Of a stretch of DNA of 64,000 nucleotides, positions 24,740-34,834 are shown piece after piece (the stretch's first letter is position 1; the number at the start of each line of letters is the position of its first letter). The stretch comes from Planctomycetes bacterium ADurb.Bin069 (GTDB lineage Bacteria; Planctomycetota; UBA8108; UBA8890; UBA8898). The position numbers and the translations under genes are program-made. The notes beneath the pieces were generated by a model that was not told the DNA's origin, did no database searches, and was given only the letters and a program-made list of their open reading frames with translations. The stretch is taken from contig MWEK01000016.1 of NCBI GenBank assembly GCA_002070955.1, positions 39,897 to 103,896 of the forward strand, in the 5' to 3' direction.

Positions 24740-26752
24740 ATGCGCGCGATTGCCTTCATGCTGGCGGCCGCCGCGGCGTCGACCGCGGCGTGCCGAGAGC
24801 CCGAAACCGGCGGCAACCTGCTGCCCGACCCCTCCTTCGAAGCAGCGACGGCGGCGGGGGCGTCCGGGTGGAAGCCGCGGGCCTGGAGCGGCGGCGCGGC
24901 GTGTCGCTGGAGCGTCGAGACACCCGGAAGAACCGGAGCGCGTTGCGTGTCCATCGCCTCGGAGCGCGGCGCGGACGCCGCCTGGACGGCGACGGCCTCA
25001 GTGGCGCCGCGGGCCTTCTACCGTCTTTCCGGCTGGATCAAGACCGAGGGCCTCCGCGGCGCGGCGGGGGCGCTTCTCAATATCCAGAATCTGCAGACGG
25101 TGAGGACGCGCGCGATCGCCGGCACGAGGGACTGGACGCGCGTCGAGACGTTCTTCCGGGCGGGCGAGGCGACCGAGTTGGAGATCAACTGTCTCTTCGG
25201 CGGATGGGGCGAAGCGACCGGCCGGGCGTGGTACGACGATGCGGCCTTGGAACGGGTGTCCGACCCGGCGGAGGACGAACCCCGCGCCGTCGTGACGGTG
25301 AGAGCCGAGGCCCCGGACACAGCCTGGAGCCCGCTGCTCTTCGGCGGCTTCCTCGAGCATTTCGACGACCAAATCTACGGCGGGATCTTCGAGCCCGGTT
25401 CGCCGCTGGCCGACGCGCGCGGCTTCCGCACCGATGTCATCGCGGCCCTCAAGGAGCTCAGACTCTCCATCGTCAGGTGGCCGGGCGGGTGCTTCGCCAG
25501 CGGCTACCACTGGAAAGACGGCGCCGGCAAGGACCGCAAACCGGTTTTCGACGTCGTGTGGGGCGTCGCGGATCCGAACACCTTCGGCACGGACGAGTTC
25601 GTCGCGTGGTGCCGCCTCGTGGGGTGCGAGCCCTACATCTGCACCAACGCCGGAAACGGCACGCCGGAGGAGATGGGCGCCTGGGTCGCCTACTGCAATC
25701 GGCCGGCCGGCGGCGCGCCGGCGCGGCACGGCGTACGCTTTTGGAGCGTCGGCAACGAAAACTGGGGCGGCCACGAAATCGGAGCCAAGACTCCCGAGGC
25801 CTGGGGGCCCTTCGTGCGCCAGTCGGCCGAGAAGATGCGGGCCGCCGACCCCGGGATCGCGCTGCTGGCCGCCGCGACCCCCGACCGGGGCTGGACCTTG
25901 CCGCTGCTCCGGACCGCCGGCGCGCTGCTGGACTATGTGGCCATTCACGAGTACTGGCTGCCGTGCTGGGGGCGGAACCTGACGCCCGATTACCTGACCT
26001 GCATCATGCACTCGGAGGGGCCGGAGACGACGATTGCGCGCGTCGTCGCCCTCCTCGATGAGGCCGGCGTCAGGGGGCGGGTCAAAATCGCCATCGACGA
26101 GTGGAATCTGCGCGGCTGGCATCACCCGGGCTTCCCGCGCACCGGCGCGCCCGCCGTCCCCGACCCGGCGGCGGCCGAGCTGATCCGGCAGCGGGAGAAG
26201 AACGCCATCGCGTCGCAATACACCATGGCCGACGCTCTCTTCTCGGCATCGTTCCTCAACGCCTGCCTGCGCCATGCCGAGGACGTCGGCATGGCGACCA
26301 TCGCCCCCATCGTGAACACTCGCGGACCGCTCCGCGTTCACCGCGGCGGGATCGTCAAGCGCACGACGTTCCACGTCCTGGCGATGTACGCCAACGAGCT
26401 CGAGCCCCGTTCCGTCCCGTGCGACGTCGAATCGGGACCGCTCGCCCACGAAGGACGGACGATCGCCGCGATCGACGCGGCCGCGACGGCGAACGCTGCC
26501 CGCACGGCCTGGTCCTTCGCCCTCGTCAACCGCCATCCGACGAAGTCCGCGACCTGCGTCTTGGCGCCCGAGGGCGCGCCCCCCGCAGGAACCTGCGAGG
26601 CCGTGGTGCTCGCGGGCGACGCCCCTGAGGCGTACAACGACGCCGACCGCCCCCACCGGGTCGAGCCGCTGAGGACGCGTCTGGCGCTGGCGCGGGGCGC
26701 GGTGACGCTGCCGCCGCACTCCCTGACGATCGTCAAACTGAAGACCCGATGA
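24740..26752 (+). CDS. Alpha-L-arabinofuranosidase-like lipoprotein (GH51-like)
   Basis: This 670-residue lipoprotein (lipobox cysteine C18) has an N-terminal jelly-roll, carbohydrate-binding-like domain (about 25-180) beginning NLLPDPSFE. A catalytic (beta/alpha)8 domain resembling GH51 arabinofuranosidases follows. The acid/base glutamate is E340 in GNENWGG and the nucleophile is E454 in IDEWN. The WPGGCFASGYHWKD motif is also typical. It should remove arabinose side chains from arabinan or arabinoxylan outside the cytoplasm. The ATG at 24740 follows GGAGAGA and begins the lipoprotein signal. It is transcribed divergently from the CARDB/FGE-like gene. Confidence 0.88.
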   Translation: MRAIAFMLAAAAASTAACREPETGGNLLPDPSFEAATAAGASGWKPRAWSGGAACRWSVETPGRTGARCVSIASERGADAAWTATASVAPRAFYRLSGWIKTEGLRGAAGALLNIQNLQTVRTRAIAGTRDWTRVETFFRAGEATELEINCLFGGWGEATGRAWYDDAALERVSDPAEDEPRAVVTVRAEAPDTAWSPLLFGGFLEHFDDQIYGGIFEPGSPLADARGFRTDVIAALKELRLSIVRWPGGCFASGYHWKDGAGKDRKPVFDVVWGVADPNTFGTDEFVAWCRLVGCEPYICTNAGNGTPEEMGAWVAYCNRPAGGAPARHGVRFWSVGNENWGGHEIGAKTPEAWGPFVRQSAEKMRAADPGIALLAAATPDRGWTLPLLRTAGALLDYVAIHEYWLPCWGRNLTPDYLTCIMHSEGPETTIARVVALLDEAGVRGRVKIAIDEWNLRGWHHPGFPRTGAPAVPDPAAAELIRQREKNAIASQYTMADALFSASFLNACLRHAEDVGMATIAPIVNTRGPLRVHRGGIVKRTTFHVLAMYANELEPRSVPCDVESGPLAHEGRTIAAIDAAATANAARTAWSFALVNRHPTKSATCVLAPEGAPPAGTCEAVVLAGDAPEAYNDADRPHRVEPLRTRLALARGAVTLPPHSLTIVKLKTR

Positions 26753-26800
26753 CGGCGCGACGCTCGCCCGCGGCTTCCTGGAGCCACCGCCGAAAAATGG

Positions 26801-26806
26801 TACGAT
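26801..26806 (+). promoter_or_regulatory. -10 box TACGAT
   Basis: TACGAT in an A-rich patch 43 bp before the ATG at 26849. The -35 region is unclear. Confidence 0.4.
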
Positions 26807-26848
26807 AGAAAAAGGGCGCGGGACAACGGGGCGCCCGGAGTTCGCGTG

Positions 26849-29800
26849 ATGAGGAATCGTTTCCACGCCGCCATGGACACGGGCGGCTCTGGGCGGCTTC
26901 GTCCGCCCCGCCTTCGGCGCGGGGCGGCGGGCCTGCTCGTGGCGGGTGGATCGCCGCCACCGCGGCGGGGTGGCGCGTCGGTTTCAACCAAGTCAACGGC
27001 TCCTTTGCCTGCGGCCCCGCCGGAGACGCTTTGCCCGGCGTCCTCCGAGACGGGACGGACGGGCTCTGGCGCGCCGCGTTCCTGGACGGCGGCGTGCGTC
27101 GCGCCTCGGAGTTCGGCGCCGCGGGCGCGCGCAGGTTCGCCTGGACGCTGGAACCTAATCGCACGACCCTGCTGCTCGCGTACAGCAGCGCCGAACTGAA
27201 CGTCACCGTGGAGGTCCGGGCCCGAGACGACGGCGTCGACCTCCAGGCGACCGTCGAGCCCGCCGCGGGCACCGTGGTCGAGCTCGGGCTGCCCGCGCAG
27301 GTGCGCTTCGATCCGGAGACCCTCCGGCGCCTGGTGATGCCCACGAACTCCAACGAATCCGTGGGCATCGCCTTCTCCAAGGCCTTCTTCCAAGCGCAGC
27401 CGGTCGACCCGCCGGCCGGCTGGGAGACCCGAGCGGTGGGCGGCGCGGCGTACGCGAGCCTCTACGGCGGCGCGCTGACGTTCCGGCCCGATGCGGACCC
27501 CAAGGTGGCCCTGACCGTCACGGAGGCCGGCGCCGCCTGGTTCGGGCCCGAGCTCTCCGGCGTCATCGCCGCGTCTCAAGGCCGGGTCAACCGTCCGCCC
27601 GCCGCCGGCCAGGAAGGCATCGCCCTGGTGGCTTCCGTGAACGGCGCTTACTTCTCCGCCAATCATCTGGGCGGAGCCGGCCGGCTGTTCAGGATCGGCG
27701 GCGCGGTGGACGAGATTGACGCGCCGCTTGCGGCGCGGATGGTGGAGGCGGCGCTGGAACACCTCGCGGCGACGGCTCCCGCCGGACGCGCCACCGTGGC
27801 GTTGATCGATTTGGCGCGCGGACAGGAGCGCGGATCGTGGGCGGCGGTGCCCGTCGGCGTTTGGCGCGAGCGCCTCGCGAGCAACGCGGTCCTTCGGAAC
27901 GCCGGCCTGAGCTTCGTCTCGCTGGAGAGCGTCGCTCAGTTGCAGGCGGCGCTGGGGAGTTCGGACTGTCTCGCCATCGTGAATCCCTACGGCGAGGCCT
28001 TGCCCGTGCCGGCGCCCGGAGGCATGCCGGCCATGGCCGCCGCCCTGCGCAACTACGTGCGCGCCGGCGGCGCCTGGTTCGAAACCGGCGGGCACCCTTT
28101 CTATTACGAGTTGACGCCGCAGCGGTACCTGGAATACGCAACCGGTTACCCGCCGGGCTTCAGCGACTTCCTGCACTGCGAGTTCGCCGCGGGCAACGTG
28201 GCGCTTTACGGCGTTCAACCGCGTCCGTTCCCGCCTTGGGCCGCGGCGGCAAACCCATCCTTGAAGTTCGTCCCCGGTCGCTTGCACTGCGGAGGCGATG
28301 CCGCGGGCGGCCGCGCGGGACGGGCCTTCGCCGCCTACGTGCCGGCCGGGGCGCGTTGGACGAGCCCGACGGTGCGGCTGCGCCTCGGCGCGGACGCGTG
28401 GCAGGCGCTCCGGAGCTACGGGGCCGACAACGGCTTCGAACGGCCCCTCGCGGAGAAGCTCGACGCGCCGATCCTCGCCAAGCTCAAGGCCGCCGTCATG
28501 CTCTACTACGGCGGCAGCGCCCGGGAAAAACGCGCGCACCTCAGCCGGCTTCCCTCGCCGACGCTGATCCACTTCGCCGATTACCTTCGCGGCGGCTTCG
28601 ACAAGCAATACCCCGACCACCTCCCTCCGAACGCGGGTTTCGGAACCGCCGCGGAGCTGCGGGCGTTCTTTGACGAGGCTCGGGCCGCGGGGCACCTCGT
28701 CATGCCGTACACCAACCCCACGTGGTGGTGCGATCACCCGCGGGGACCGACGTTTCTGCGGGAAGGCGAGGCGCCGCTGCTGCGCCGGTTGGACGGTTCG
28801 CTGTCGCACGAGACCTACGGCGACAACGACGGCTATACCATCTGTCATTGGCACCCCGCCGTACGCGCCGCCAACAAGGCGACGCTCGACGAGTTCACCT
28901 CGGACTACCCCGTCGATGTGCTGTTTCAGGATCAATGCGGCGCACGCGCGTGGGTCTACGATCTGAACCCCGCTTCTCCCGATCCCCTGGCCTACTCCGA
29001 GGGGGTAATCTCGATGGTCGCCGCCGATTCGGCCTCCAAACCGCTGGCGACCGAGAGCGGCTGGGACGCCATCGTCAACTACGAGGCCATGTTCTGCGGC
29101 ATGACCTGGGCTGTGGTGCCGACGCGCGATCCGCCCGCCTGGCGCCGGCTGTTCAGGGACCGTTTCCCGCCCGCCGCGTGGGCGATTTTCCCCGTCGCTC
29201 AAATCCTCGCCCACGACAAGGCCGTCTTGATCCACCACGATCTCGGACAGTTCGTCACCGACGACGAGGTGCTCGCGTGGACCCTGAGCCTGGGCTACGG
29301 CATGAGCGCGCGGATGCGGGCCTCGGACCTTGCCGACCGCCCCGCCCGCGAGTGGCTGTGCTGGCTCGATCGGATTCAGAAAACGGTCTGCGCCCGTTAC
29401 GTGGGCGAGCCGATCACGGAGTTCGAGCACGACCGCGCCGCGGCCCAGGCCGCGACGGACGACGGCGTCATCCGCGCGCGCTACGGTTCGGTTCGAATCA
29501 CGGCGAACCTCAATGCCGCGGCGCTGCCGTTTGACGACGCGACGCTGGCGCCGCACGGATTCCTGGCCGAGGCGCCCGGGATGCGCGCCGGACTGGTCGC
29601 CTTCGATGCGCCCGCCGGAGAGCCTCCCCAGAGCGCCGCCTTTGCAGGCGAGTTCGCCGGCGAAGCGGCGGACCTTTGGATTTACTCCACCTCCGACCGC
29701 GAGGTGATCCTGCCCTGGCCCGCGTTCCTCACGGCGCCGGTCACGGCGGAACTGGAGGACGGAACGGGGCTCCCGGCGAGCCTTCACCGCGGCCGGCTGA

Positions 29801-30966
29801 GCCTGACCCTGGGCGCCCCGCCGGGGGTCCTGCGAGTCGCGCCTCCGGCCGAACTGGACGGCCGAGCCCCCGCCGAATGGCCCGGGGGGCCGCCCAGGAT
29901 CGGGGTGCTCGATCTGCCGGGCCATCCCAGGTCGTGGACCAAGGTTTCGCCGGCGGAATGGACGAGCGCCCTGGCGGCTTCGCGCCTCGCGGCCCTCTGG
30001 CGCGTGCCGATTCGGCGCATCACGACCATGAACGGTTTTCTGGCGGCGCTCGCCGACGGGCCGCCGCTCTGGCTGGCGATCATCAATCCAAGCGGCGAGA
30101 ACTTCCCGGAAGGCGGCCCCGGCCAATGGCAGGCGACGCTGGACGCCGTCCGCGACTTCGTCCGCCGCGGCGGCCACTGGTTCGAAACGGGAGGATACAG
30201 CTTCTACGCGCCGGCCTGGCACGATGGCTCCGCCTGGCACACGGAGACGATCGGTCCCAGCGGGGCGCAGCGGCTCGGCCTACCGGTCGTGTCCGGCGCG
30301 GTGAATCAACCGCCCGAGAGCGTGACGCCCACCGCCGCGGGGGCCGACCTGCTCGGGGCGGAATGGGTCGCGCGCGTGCAAGGCCGAACCACCGCCGTCA
30401 ACCGGAGCCTCGGGACGGGCGCCTCGGACCCCGGGCACCTGACGTTCCTCGCCGGCCCGAGCGGCGATTTCTTCGGAGGCTATCGCCTCGACGGGTGGGG
30501 CGTTCTGTGGCGCTTGGGCGGCATGAACCCCAACCCGGAGATCGCCGTCCCCTCGGTGGTGGCCGCGCTCGAATACGCCGCCACTCACCCGCCCTTGCCC
30601 CCCACGGCGAGCCCGACGCGATACGTGTGGCGCGCCGCCGTACGGATCGATGCCGCCGCCGCGCGCTTTATCCGCGGCGATGCCAACGCAAGCGGCATTG
30701 TCGATATCGCCGACGCCGTCACGATCCTCGGCTACCTGTTCGGCGCGGCGCAGGATCCTTCGAAGACCAAGGTGGAACAATGCCTCGATGCGGCGGATGC
30801 GAACGATGATGGGACGATCGACATTGCCGACGCGATCGCGCTTCTGGGCAGCCTCTTCGCCCACGCCGGACCGCTGCCCGAGCCGTCCGGCGCCTGCGGC
30901 GTCGACCCGACGACCGACGACGCGTTGAACTGCGGCAGTTTCCCTCCCTGCGCCCTAAGGCCGTGA
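26849..30966 (+). CDS. Dockerin-tailed secreted putative glycoside hydrolase (DUF6259-like), apparent 5' frameshift
   Basis: The body (frame of 27031-30966, about 1300 residues) is a large secreted-type protein that I place tentatively with DUF6259-like putative hydrolases; WWCDHPRG and LFQDQCGAR are in the central barrel-like part. Two copies of a GATase-like domain carrying WFETGG lie at 27796-28113 and 29899-30219. The C terminus (about 30670-30960) has dockerin-type calcium repeats, GDANASGIVDIADA and DANDDGTIDIADA. This frame has no ATG, GTG or TTG between a stop at 26804-26806 and a TTG at 27031. A normal start (ATG 26849 with GGAG) and signal peptide lie in another frame and would join near 26944-26947 if one G were restored. 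Translation from TTG 27031 would lack a signal peptide. Confidence 0.7.
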
Positions 30967-32087
30967 AGAGCCTGACACCGCTTTCTTCCCGCGAGCGCGT
31001 CAGCCGCGCCTTGCGGTTCGAGCGGCCGGATCGAACGCCGCGCGACTTCGCCGCCGTTCCGGCGGTTTGGCAACGGTTGGAGGAGCACTTCCGGACCACC
31101 GACCGCGAGGCCGTCCTGCGGCGCCTGAAGGCGGACTGCCGCGTGGTTTCCTACGACCGCTTCTGCCGGCACCCGGACGACCCGGCCGCCGACATGCCGG
31201 CGGCACCCGGGAGTGCACCCGCCGGCGGCCTGTGGCAGCGCACGGAGCCGGACGGCGCCAGCCGCGACATCTGGGGCGTCCGCCGGCGCCGCGTCAAGGC
31301 CGCTTGCGCCGAGTATGAGCACTTCGCCTCGCATCCCCTGGCGGACGCCGAAAGCCTCGACGATCTCAAGGCTTATCGCTGGCCTTCCCCGGACTGGTGG
31401 AATTTCGATGGGCTGGCGCGGTGCATCGGGACGCTGAACGAACACGGCCCCTTCCACATCCGCTACCGCGTCGGTTCGGTTTTCGAGACGGCCTGGTCCC
31501 TGGCGGGCTTCGAGAAGTTCCTCGTCGACCTTCTCTCCCGGCCCGCACTGCCCGTTTACATCATGGAGCGGATCACCGAGGTTCACGTCGAGAACCTGCG
31601 GCGCGCCCTTGCCCTCGCGGGCGACGGCATCGACCTGGTCTACTTCTACGATGACCTGGGCGCGGCCACCGGCCCCCTGATCGGCCCGGAGCTTTACCGG
31701 CGCCGGATTCAGCCCTTTCACCAGCGGATCATCGATGTGGCCGCCGCGCACGGCAAGCCGGTCATGCTGCATTCGTGCGGGTCCGTTCACGGGCTGATCC
31801 CGCGCTGGATCGACATGGGCGTGCGCGTGCTGAACCCGATCCAGCCCCTGGCGCGCAACATGGAGCCGGAAAGGCTGGCGGCGGATTTCGGCGGTCGCAT
31901 CGCCTTCCACGGAGGCATCGACATTCAGCGCCTGTTGCCCGGGGCCGGCGCCGCTGAAGTGCGCGAGCGGGTGGCCCGGGTGTCCGAGATCCTTGGCGCC
32001 GAGGGCGGCTACATCATGGCCGGCTCGCACCACCTCCAGGCGGACACGCCGCTTGCCAACGTCCTGGCCATGTACGATGCGGGTTGA
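30963..32087 (+). CDS. Uroporphyrinogen decarboxylase-family (methyltransferase-like) protein
   Basis: This 374-residue protein belongs to the UroD fold family, which includes haem-pathway UroD and corrinoid or cobalamin methyltransferases of the MtaA/CmuA type. Visible are an HSCGSV motif (zinc or substrate site of the methyltransferase-like branch) and FHGGIDIQ near the C terminus. The usual N-terminal haem UroD substrate motif is not seen, so haem synthesis is unlikely. Proteins of this kind are common beside sugar-degradation genes in Planctomycetota and are mostly unassigned. The GTG at 30963 overlaps the stop of the dockerin gene (GTGA), so the two are coupled. It is cytoplasmic. Confidence 0.82.
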   Translation: MKSLTPLSSRERVSRALRFERPDRTPRDFAAVPAVWQRLEEHFRTTDREAVLRRLKADCRVVSYDRFCRHPDDPAADMPAAPGSAPAGGLWQRTEPDGASRDIWGVRRRRVKAACAEYEHFASHPLADAESLDDLKAYRWPSPDWWNFDGLARCIGTLNEHGPFHIRYRVGSVFETAWSLAGFEKFLVDLLSRPALPVYIMERITEVHVENLRRALALAGDGIDLVYFYDDLGAATGPLIGPELYRRRIQPFHQRIIDVAAAHGKPVMLHSCGSVHGLIPRWIDMGVRVLNPIQPLARNMEPERLAADFGGRIAFHGGIDIQRLLPGAGAAEVRERVARVSEILGAEGGYIMAGSHHLQADTPLANVLAMYDAG

Positions 32088-32239
32088 CCGCCGCGGACGC
32101 TTGGGCGGAGCCGCCGTCGGCGATAGTCGGATCGCGGTCCTCGTGAGGGAGGGGGACCCTATTCCGCCGGCAGGCGCGACGGGCGCGCGGCTTTCGCCGT
32201 CCGAGCGTGCCCAGGTTTCGCTCCTGCCGACCCCTGCGT

Positions 32240-32245
32240 TATACT
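32240..32245 (+). promoter_or_regulatory. -10 box TATACT of the Gfo/Idh/MocA gene
   Basis: TATACT 75 bp before the ATG at 32321. A weak TTTCGC lies 18 bp upstream. Confidence 0.45.
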
Positions 32246-32320
32246 AGCCGCGGCGGCGGCGAGAGGCCGCGGCAGGAAGCGGTGTTCACGGAAGATTGGC
32301 TGCCACGTGGAGGTGCGCGC

Positions 32321-33619
32321 ATGACGCTTCAGACTAGGCGCGGTTTTCTCGGACGCGGGGTTGCCGCCGGCGCGGCCTTCGGCCTGGGCGCGAGGGCGCT
32401 GCGCGCCCGCGCGGCGGGCGAGACGGCCGCCGGCGACAGGATCGCCGTGGGCGTGATCGGCACGGGCGGGCGCGGCAGGGCGCTGCTTGCCGAGGCTCGC
32501 GCGAATCCCGGGGCCGTCGTCAAGGCCGTGTGCGACGTCGATGCGGGCCACCTCGAGGCCGCGGGCAAGACCGCGGGGCCCGACGCGGCCAAGTACGCCG
32601 ACTACCGCGCGCTGCTCCAACGCGACGACATCGACGCGGTGATCGTGGCGACGCCGGACCACTGGCATGCCTTGATCACGATCGAGGCTTGCGCCGCGAA
32701 GAAAGACGTCTACGTCGAGAAGCCGCTCTCGACCTACATCCCCGAAGGGCGCGCCATGGTGACGGCCGCCCGCAAACACGCGCGCATCGTGCAGGTCGGC
32801 ATCCACCACCGCTCGGCGCCGTACACCCGCGAAATCGCCCAAATCGTGCGCTCCGGGCGCATCGGCCCGGTCCGCCGGGTGAAGACATGGCTGTGGTCCA
32901 ATCCGGTGAAGGAACCGACTCCGCCGACGGCGCCCCCGGCTCACCTGGATTTCAACCGCTGGCTCGGGCCCGCGCCGCTCGTTCCTTACCATCCCGACCG
33001 CGTGCACTTCAACTTCAGGTGGTGCCGCGACTACGCGGGCGGCGGCCTGACCGATTGGGGCGTCCACATGTTCAACGTGATCACGTACGCCATGCAGATC
33101 GATGACCGCGGGCCGCGGACGATCACCGCGCGCGGCACGTACGCCGAGAAGAACCTCTACGATTTTCCCGTCGCGATGCACGCGGAGTGGGAATACGCCG
33201 ATCCCGCCTTCACGCTCACGTGGACGCAGCCCGAAGAGGGCGCCGACGCCGTCCCCGGGCAGAATTACGCCATGACGTTTTACGGCGAGGCCGGCGAGCT
33301 GCGCACCTTCTTCGGCGGCTGGAAGTTCTTCAGGGACGGCAAGGAGGCCGAGCTCCCGCCGGCCGCGGACCCCGTCACGCTGTTCGCGAGCCCGGGGCAT
33401 TTCCAGAACTGGCTGGACTCGGTGCGCAGCCGCAAGACGCCCCTTGCCGATGTCGAGGTCGGCCACCGCACCACCAGCGCCTGCATCCTCGGGAACGTGG
33501 CCCTCTGGACCGGAAGGAAGCTTACGTGGGACTGGCAGGCGGAGAAATTCGTCGACGACCCCGCGGCGGACGCCCTGCTTTTCAAAGGCTATCGGGCACC
33601 CTACGCGCTGGCGGTATAG
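32321..33619 (+). CDS. Tat-exported Gfo/Idh/MocA oxidoreductase
   Basis: This 432-residue NAD(P)-dependent sugar oxidoreductase has a twin-arginine signal (RRGFLG at 6-11), so it is exported folded with its cofactor. The Rossmann motif GVIGTGGRG lies near residue 44, and the family motif VEKPLS near residue 130. The C-terminal part, with WCRDYAGGGLTDWG and HMFN, matches the planctomycete/Bacteroidetes group found with DUF1080 proteins, where sugars are oxidised at C3 before cleavage by 3-keto-glycoside hydrolases. GGAGG lies 7-8 bp before the ATG. It converges with a sialidase-like gene. Confidence 0.9.
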   Translation: MTLQTRRGFLGRGVAAGAAFGLGARALRARAAGETAAGDRIAVGVIGTGGRGRALLAEARANPGAVVKAVCDVDAGHLEAAGKTAGPDAAKYADYRALLQRDDIDAVIVATPDHWHALITIEACAAKKDVYVEKPLSTYIPEGRAMVTAARKHARIVQVGIHHRSAPYTREIAQIVRSGRIGPVRRVKTWLWSNPVKEPTPPTAPPAHLDFNRWLGPAPLVPYHPDRVHFNFRWCRDYAGGGLTDWGVHMFNVITYAMQIDDRGPRTITARGTYAEKNLYDFPVAMHAEWEYADPAFTLTWTQPEEGADAVPGQNYAMTFYGEAGELRTFFGGWKFFRDGKEAELPPAADPVTLFASPGHFQNWLDSVRSRKTPLADVEVGHRTTSACILGNVALWTGRKLTWDWQAEKFVDDPAADALLFKGYRAPYALAV

Positions 33620-33649
33620 AGCGGCACGCCGGCGGCTCGATCGAGATCG

Positions 33650-33666
33650 CGACCTCGTTGAGGTCG
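33650..33666. terminator. Small hairpin between convergent genes
   Basis: CGACCTC (33650-33656) and GAGGTCG (33660-33666) form a 7-bp stem with a 3-nt loop in the 144-bp gap between convergent genes. There is no T-tract, so it is a modest bidirectional terminator candidate. Confidence 0.4.
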
Positions 33667-33763
33667 TCGCCTCCGCGCCGTCGCGCGGAACGGGTCACAT
33701 CGCCACGGGGCGACCCGCAGAGAGCGAGCGGCCCGCCGCCAAACGCGGCGCGGCGGCCGGCGT

Positions 33764-34834
33764 TCACGGGACGATCGCCAGTCGCGCCAGGTAAATCGCC
33801 GTGATCGTCTTCCCCGACGCGTCTCGTTCGTGACTGGAGTAGTAGGAGACCAGCGCCTGGCCGGGGGCCAGTTCCACAAAGCCGGGGTAGGAAGTATCGC
33901 CGCCGCTGGGAAGCTCCGCGAATTCCCGCAACCGGTCGCCCGCCAGCCACCAGAGGGCGGTCTTCGGGCCGCCCGGCGTGATCTTGCGGCCGCCGACGAG
34001 GCAGCGCCCGCCCCACCTGGCCAGCAGCGGGCCGCCGATGAAACAATCGAGGTCTTTGCGCTCCCAATCCCTGTACGGCGGCTCCGAGCGCAGCAGTTGC
34101 GCGTTCCCGCGCCGCCGGCCCACGCCCAGCACGGCGCCGTCCGGCTCGAAGAGAAAGGCCGTTTCGTCGCCGGAGATTCCTTGAAACACGGCCCGCTTGC
34201 GCCAAACAAGGCCGTCGTCGCTTTCGAGCATGAGCGACTCGACGCGGTCGCCTTCGCCGCGCCCCGTGATCTCGAAGCCGATTTTCCGCCGGGCGCATAG
34301 GTACGCTTTCCCGCCGTGCGCGGCGGCCCGCCAGACGTAATGGCCGAAGGTGCCCTCGAGCATCACCGGGCCGTGCCACCGCTCGCCGTCCTCGGACCAC
34401 GCCGCGTAGCCCAGGTGCCGGTTGAGATCATAGTCCTCCCGCGCCGGCGTGGACGCGCCGCAGTACCAGGCGCCGGTATAGAGGAACAGCTTGTCTTGGA
34501 AGACGAGGAAATGCGGATCGCGCGGGTCGCGCAAGGCGACGCTGAAGCGATGAACCGGCGCCCACTCCGTAGCGTCGTCGCTGGCGAGGATGATGATCGC
34601 CGCCGTCGGGTGAACCATGTGGCCGTCGGGACAGCTCCGGAAGGCGAGGTAGAACCGGTCCTTGAACCGGACAAGATCCGTGAAGGCGTTATGCTCGCCG
34701 TTGTGGAAGACGCGCCGCACCGACACCACTTCCACCGCGGGAAGCTCGGCGTCCTTCGCCGCGCCCGACAGCCCCGCCGCCAGAAGAAACCCCAAAACAT
34801 GGGACTTCCTGAAGAACCTCCGGCCGTCGCTCAA
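33764..34834 (-). CDS. Secreted sialidase-like / BNR-fold protein
   Basis: This 356-residue protein has an N-terminal signal-like segment (about 10-30) and a beta-propeller sequence with repeated ASDDATEW, SEDGERW and ESDDGLVW, which are degenerate Asp boxes. It resembles sialidase-like or glycosyl-hydrolase propellers, but no YRIP motif is clear, so catalytic activity is uncertain. TTG at 34834 was chosen because AGGAGG lies 9 bp upstream and the TTG overlaps the preceding gene's stop (TTGA). It is therefore coupled to the methyltransferase-kinase fusion, an unexpected pairing of a cytoplasmic two-domain enzyme with an exported propeller. Confidence 0.75.
   Translation of the reverse strand: MSDGRRFFRKSHVLGFLLAAGLSGAAKDAELPAVEVVSVRRVFHNGEHNAFTDLVRFKDRFYLAFRSCPDGHMVHPTAAIIILASDDATEWAPVHRFSVALRDPRDPHFLVFQDKLFLYTGAWYCGASTPAREDYDLNRHLGYAAWSEDGERWHGPVMLEGTFGHYVWRAAAHGGKAYLCARRKIGFEITGRGEGDRVESLMLESDDGLVWRKRAVFQGISGDETAFLFEPDGAVLGVGRRRGNAQLLRSEPPYRDWERKDLDCFIGGPLLARWGGRCLVGGRKITPGGPKTALWWLAGDRLREFAELPSGGDTSYPGFVELAPGQALVSYYSSHERDASGKTITAIYLARLAIVP

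Noticed and set aside
27031..30966. Start of the dockerin-tailed protein at TTG 27031 as the true N terminus
   Set aside because: GGAG is upstream, but the frame remains homologous-looking before it, and an exported dockerin protein should have a signal peptide. The signal peptide is found in the neighbouring frame, so a frameshift is preferred.
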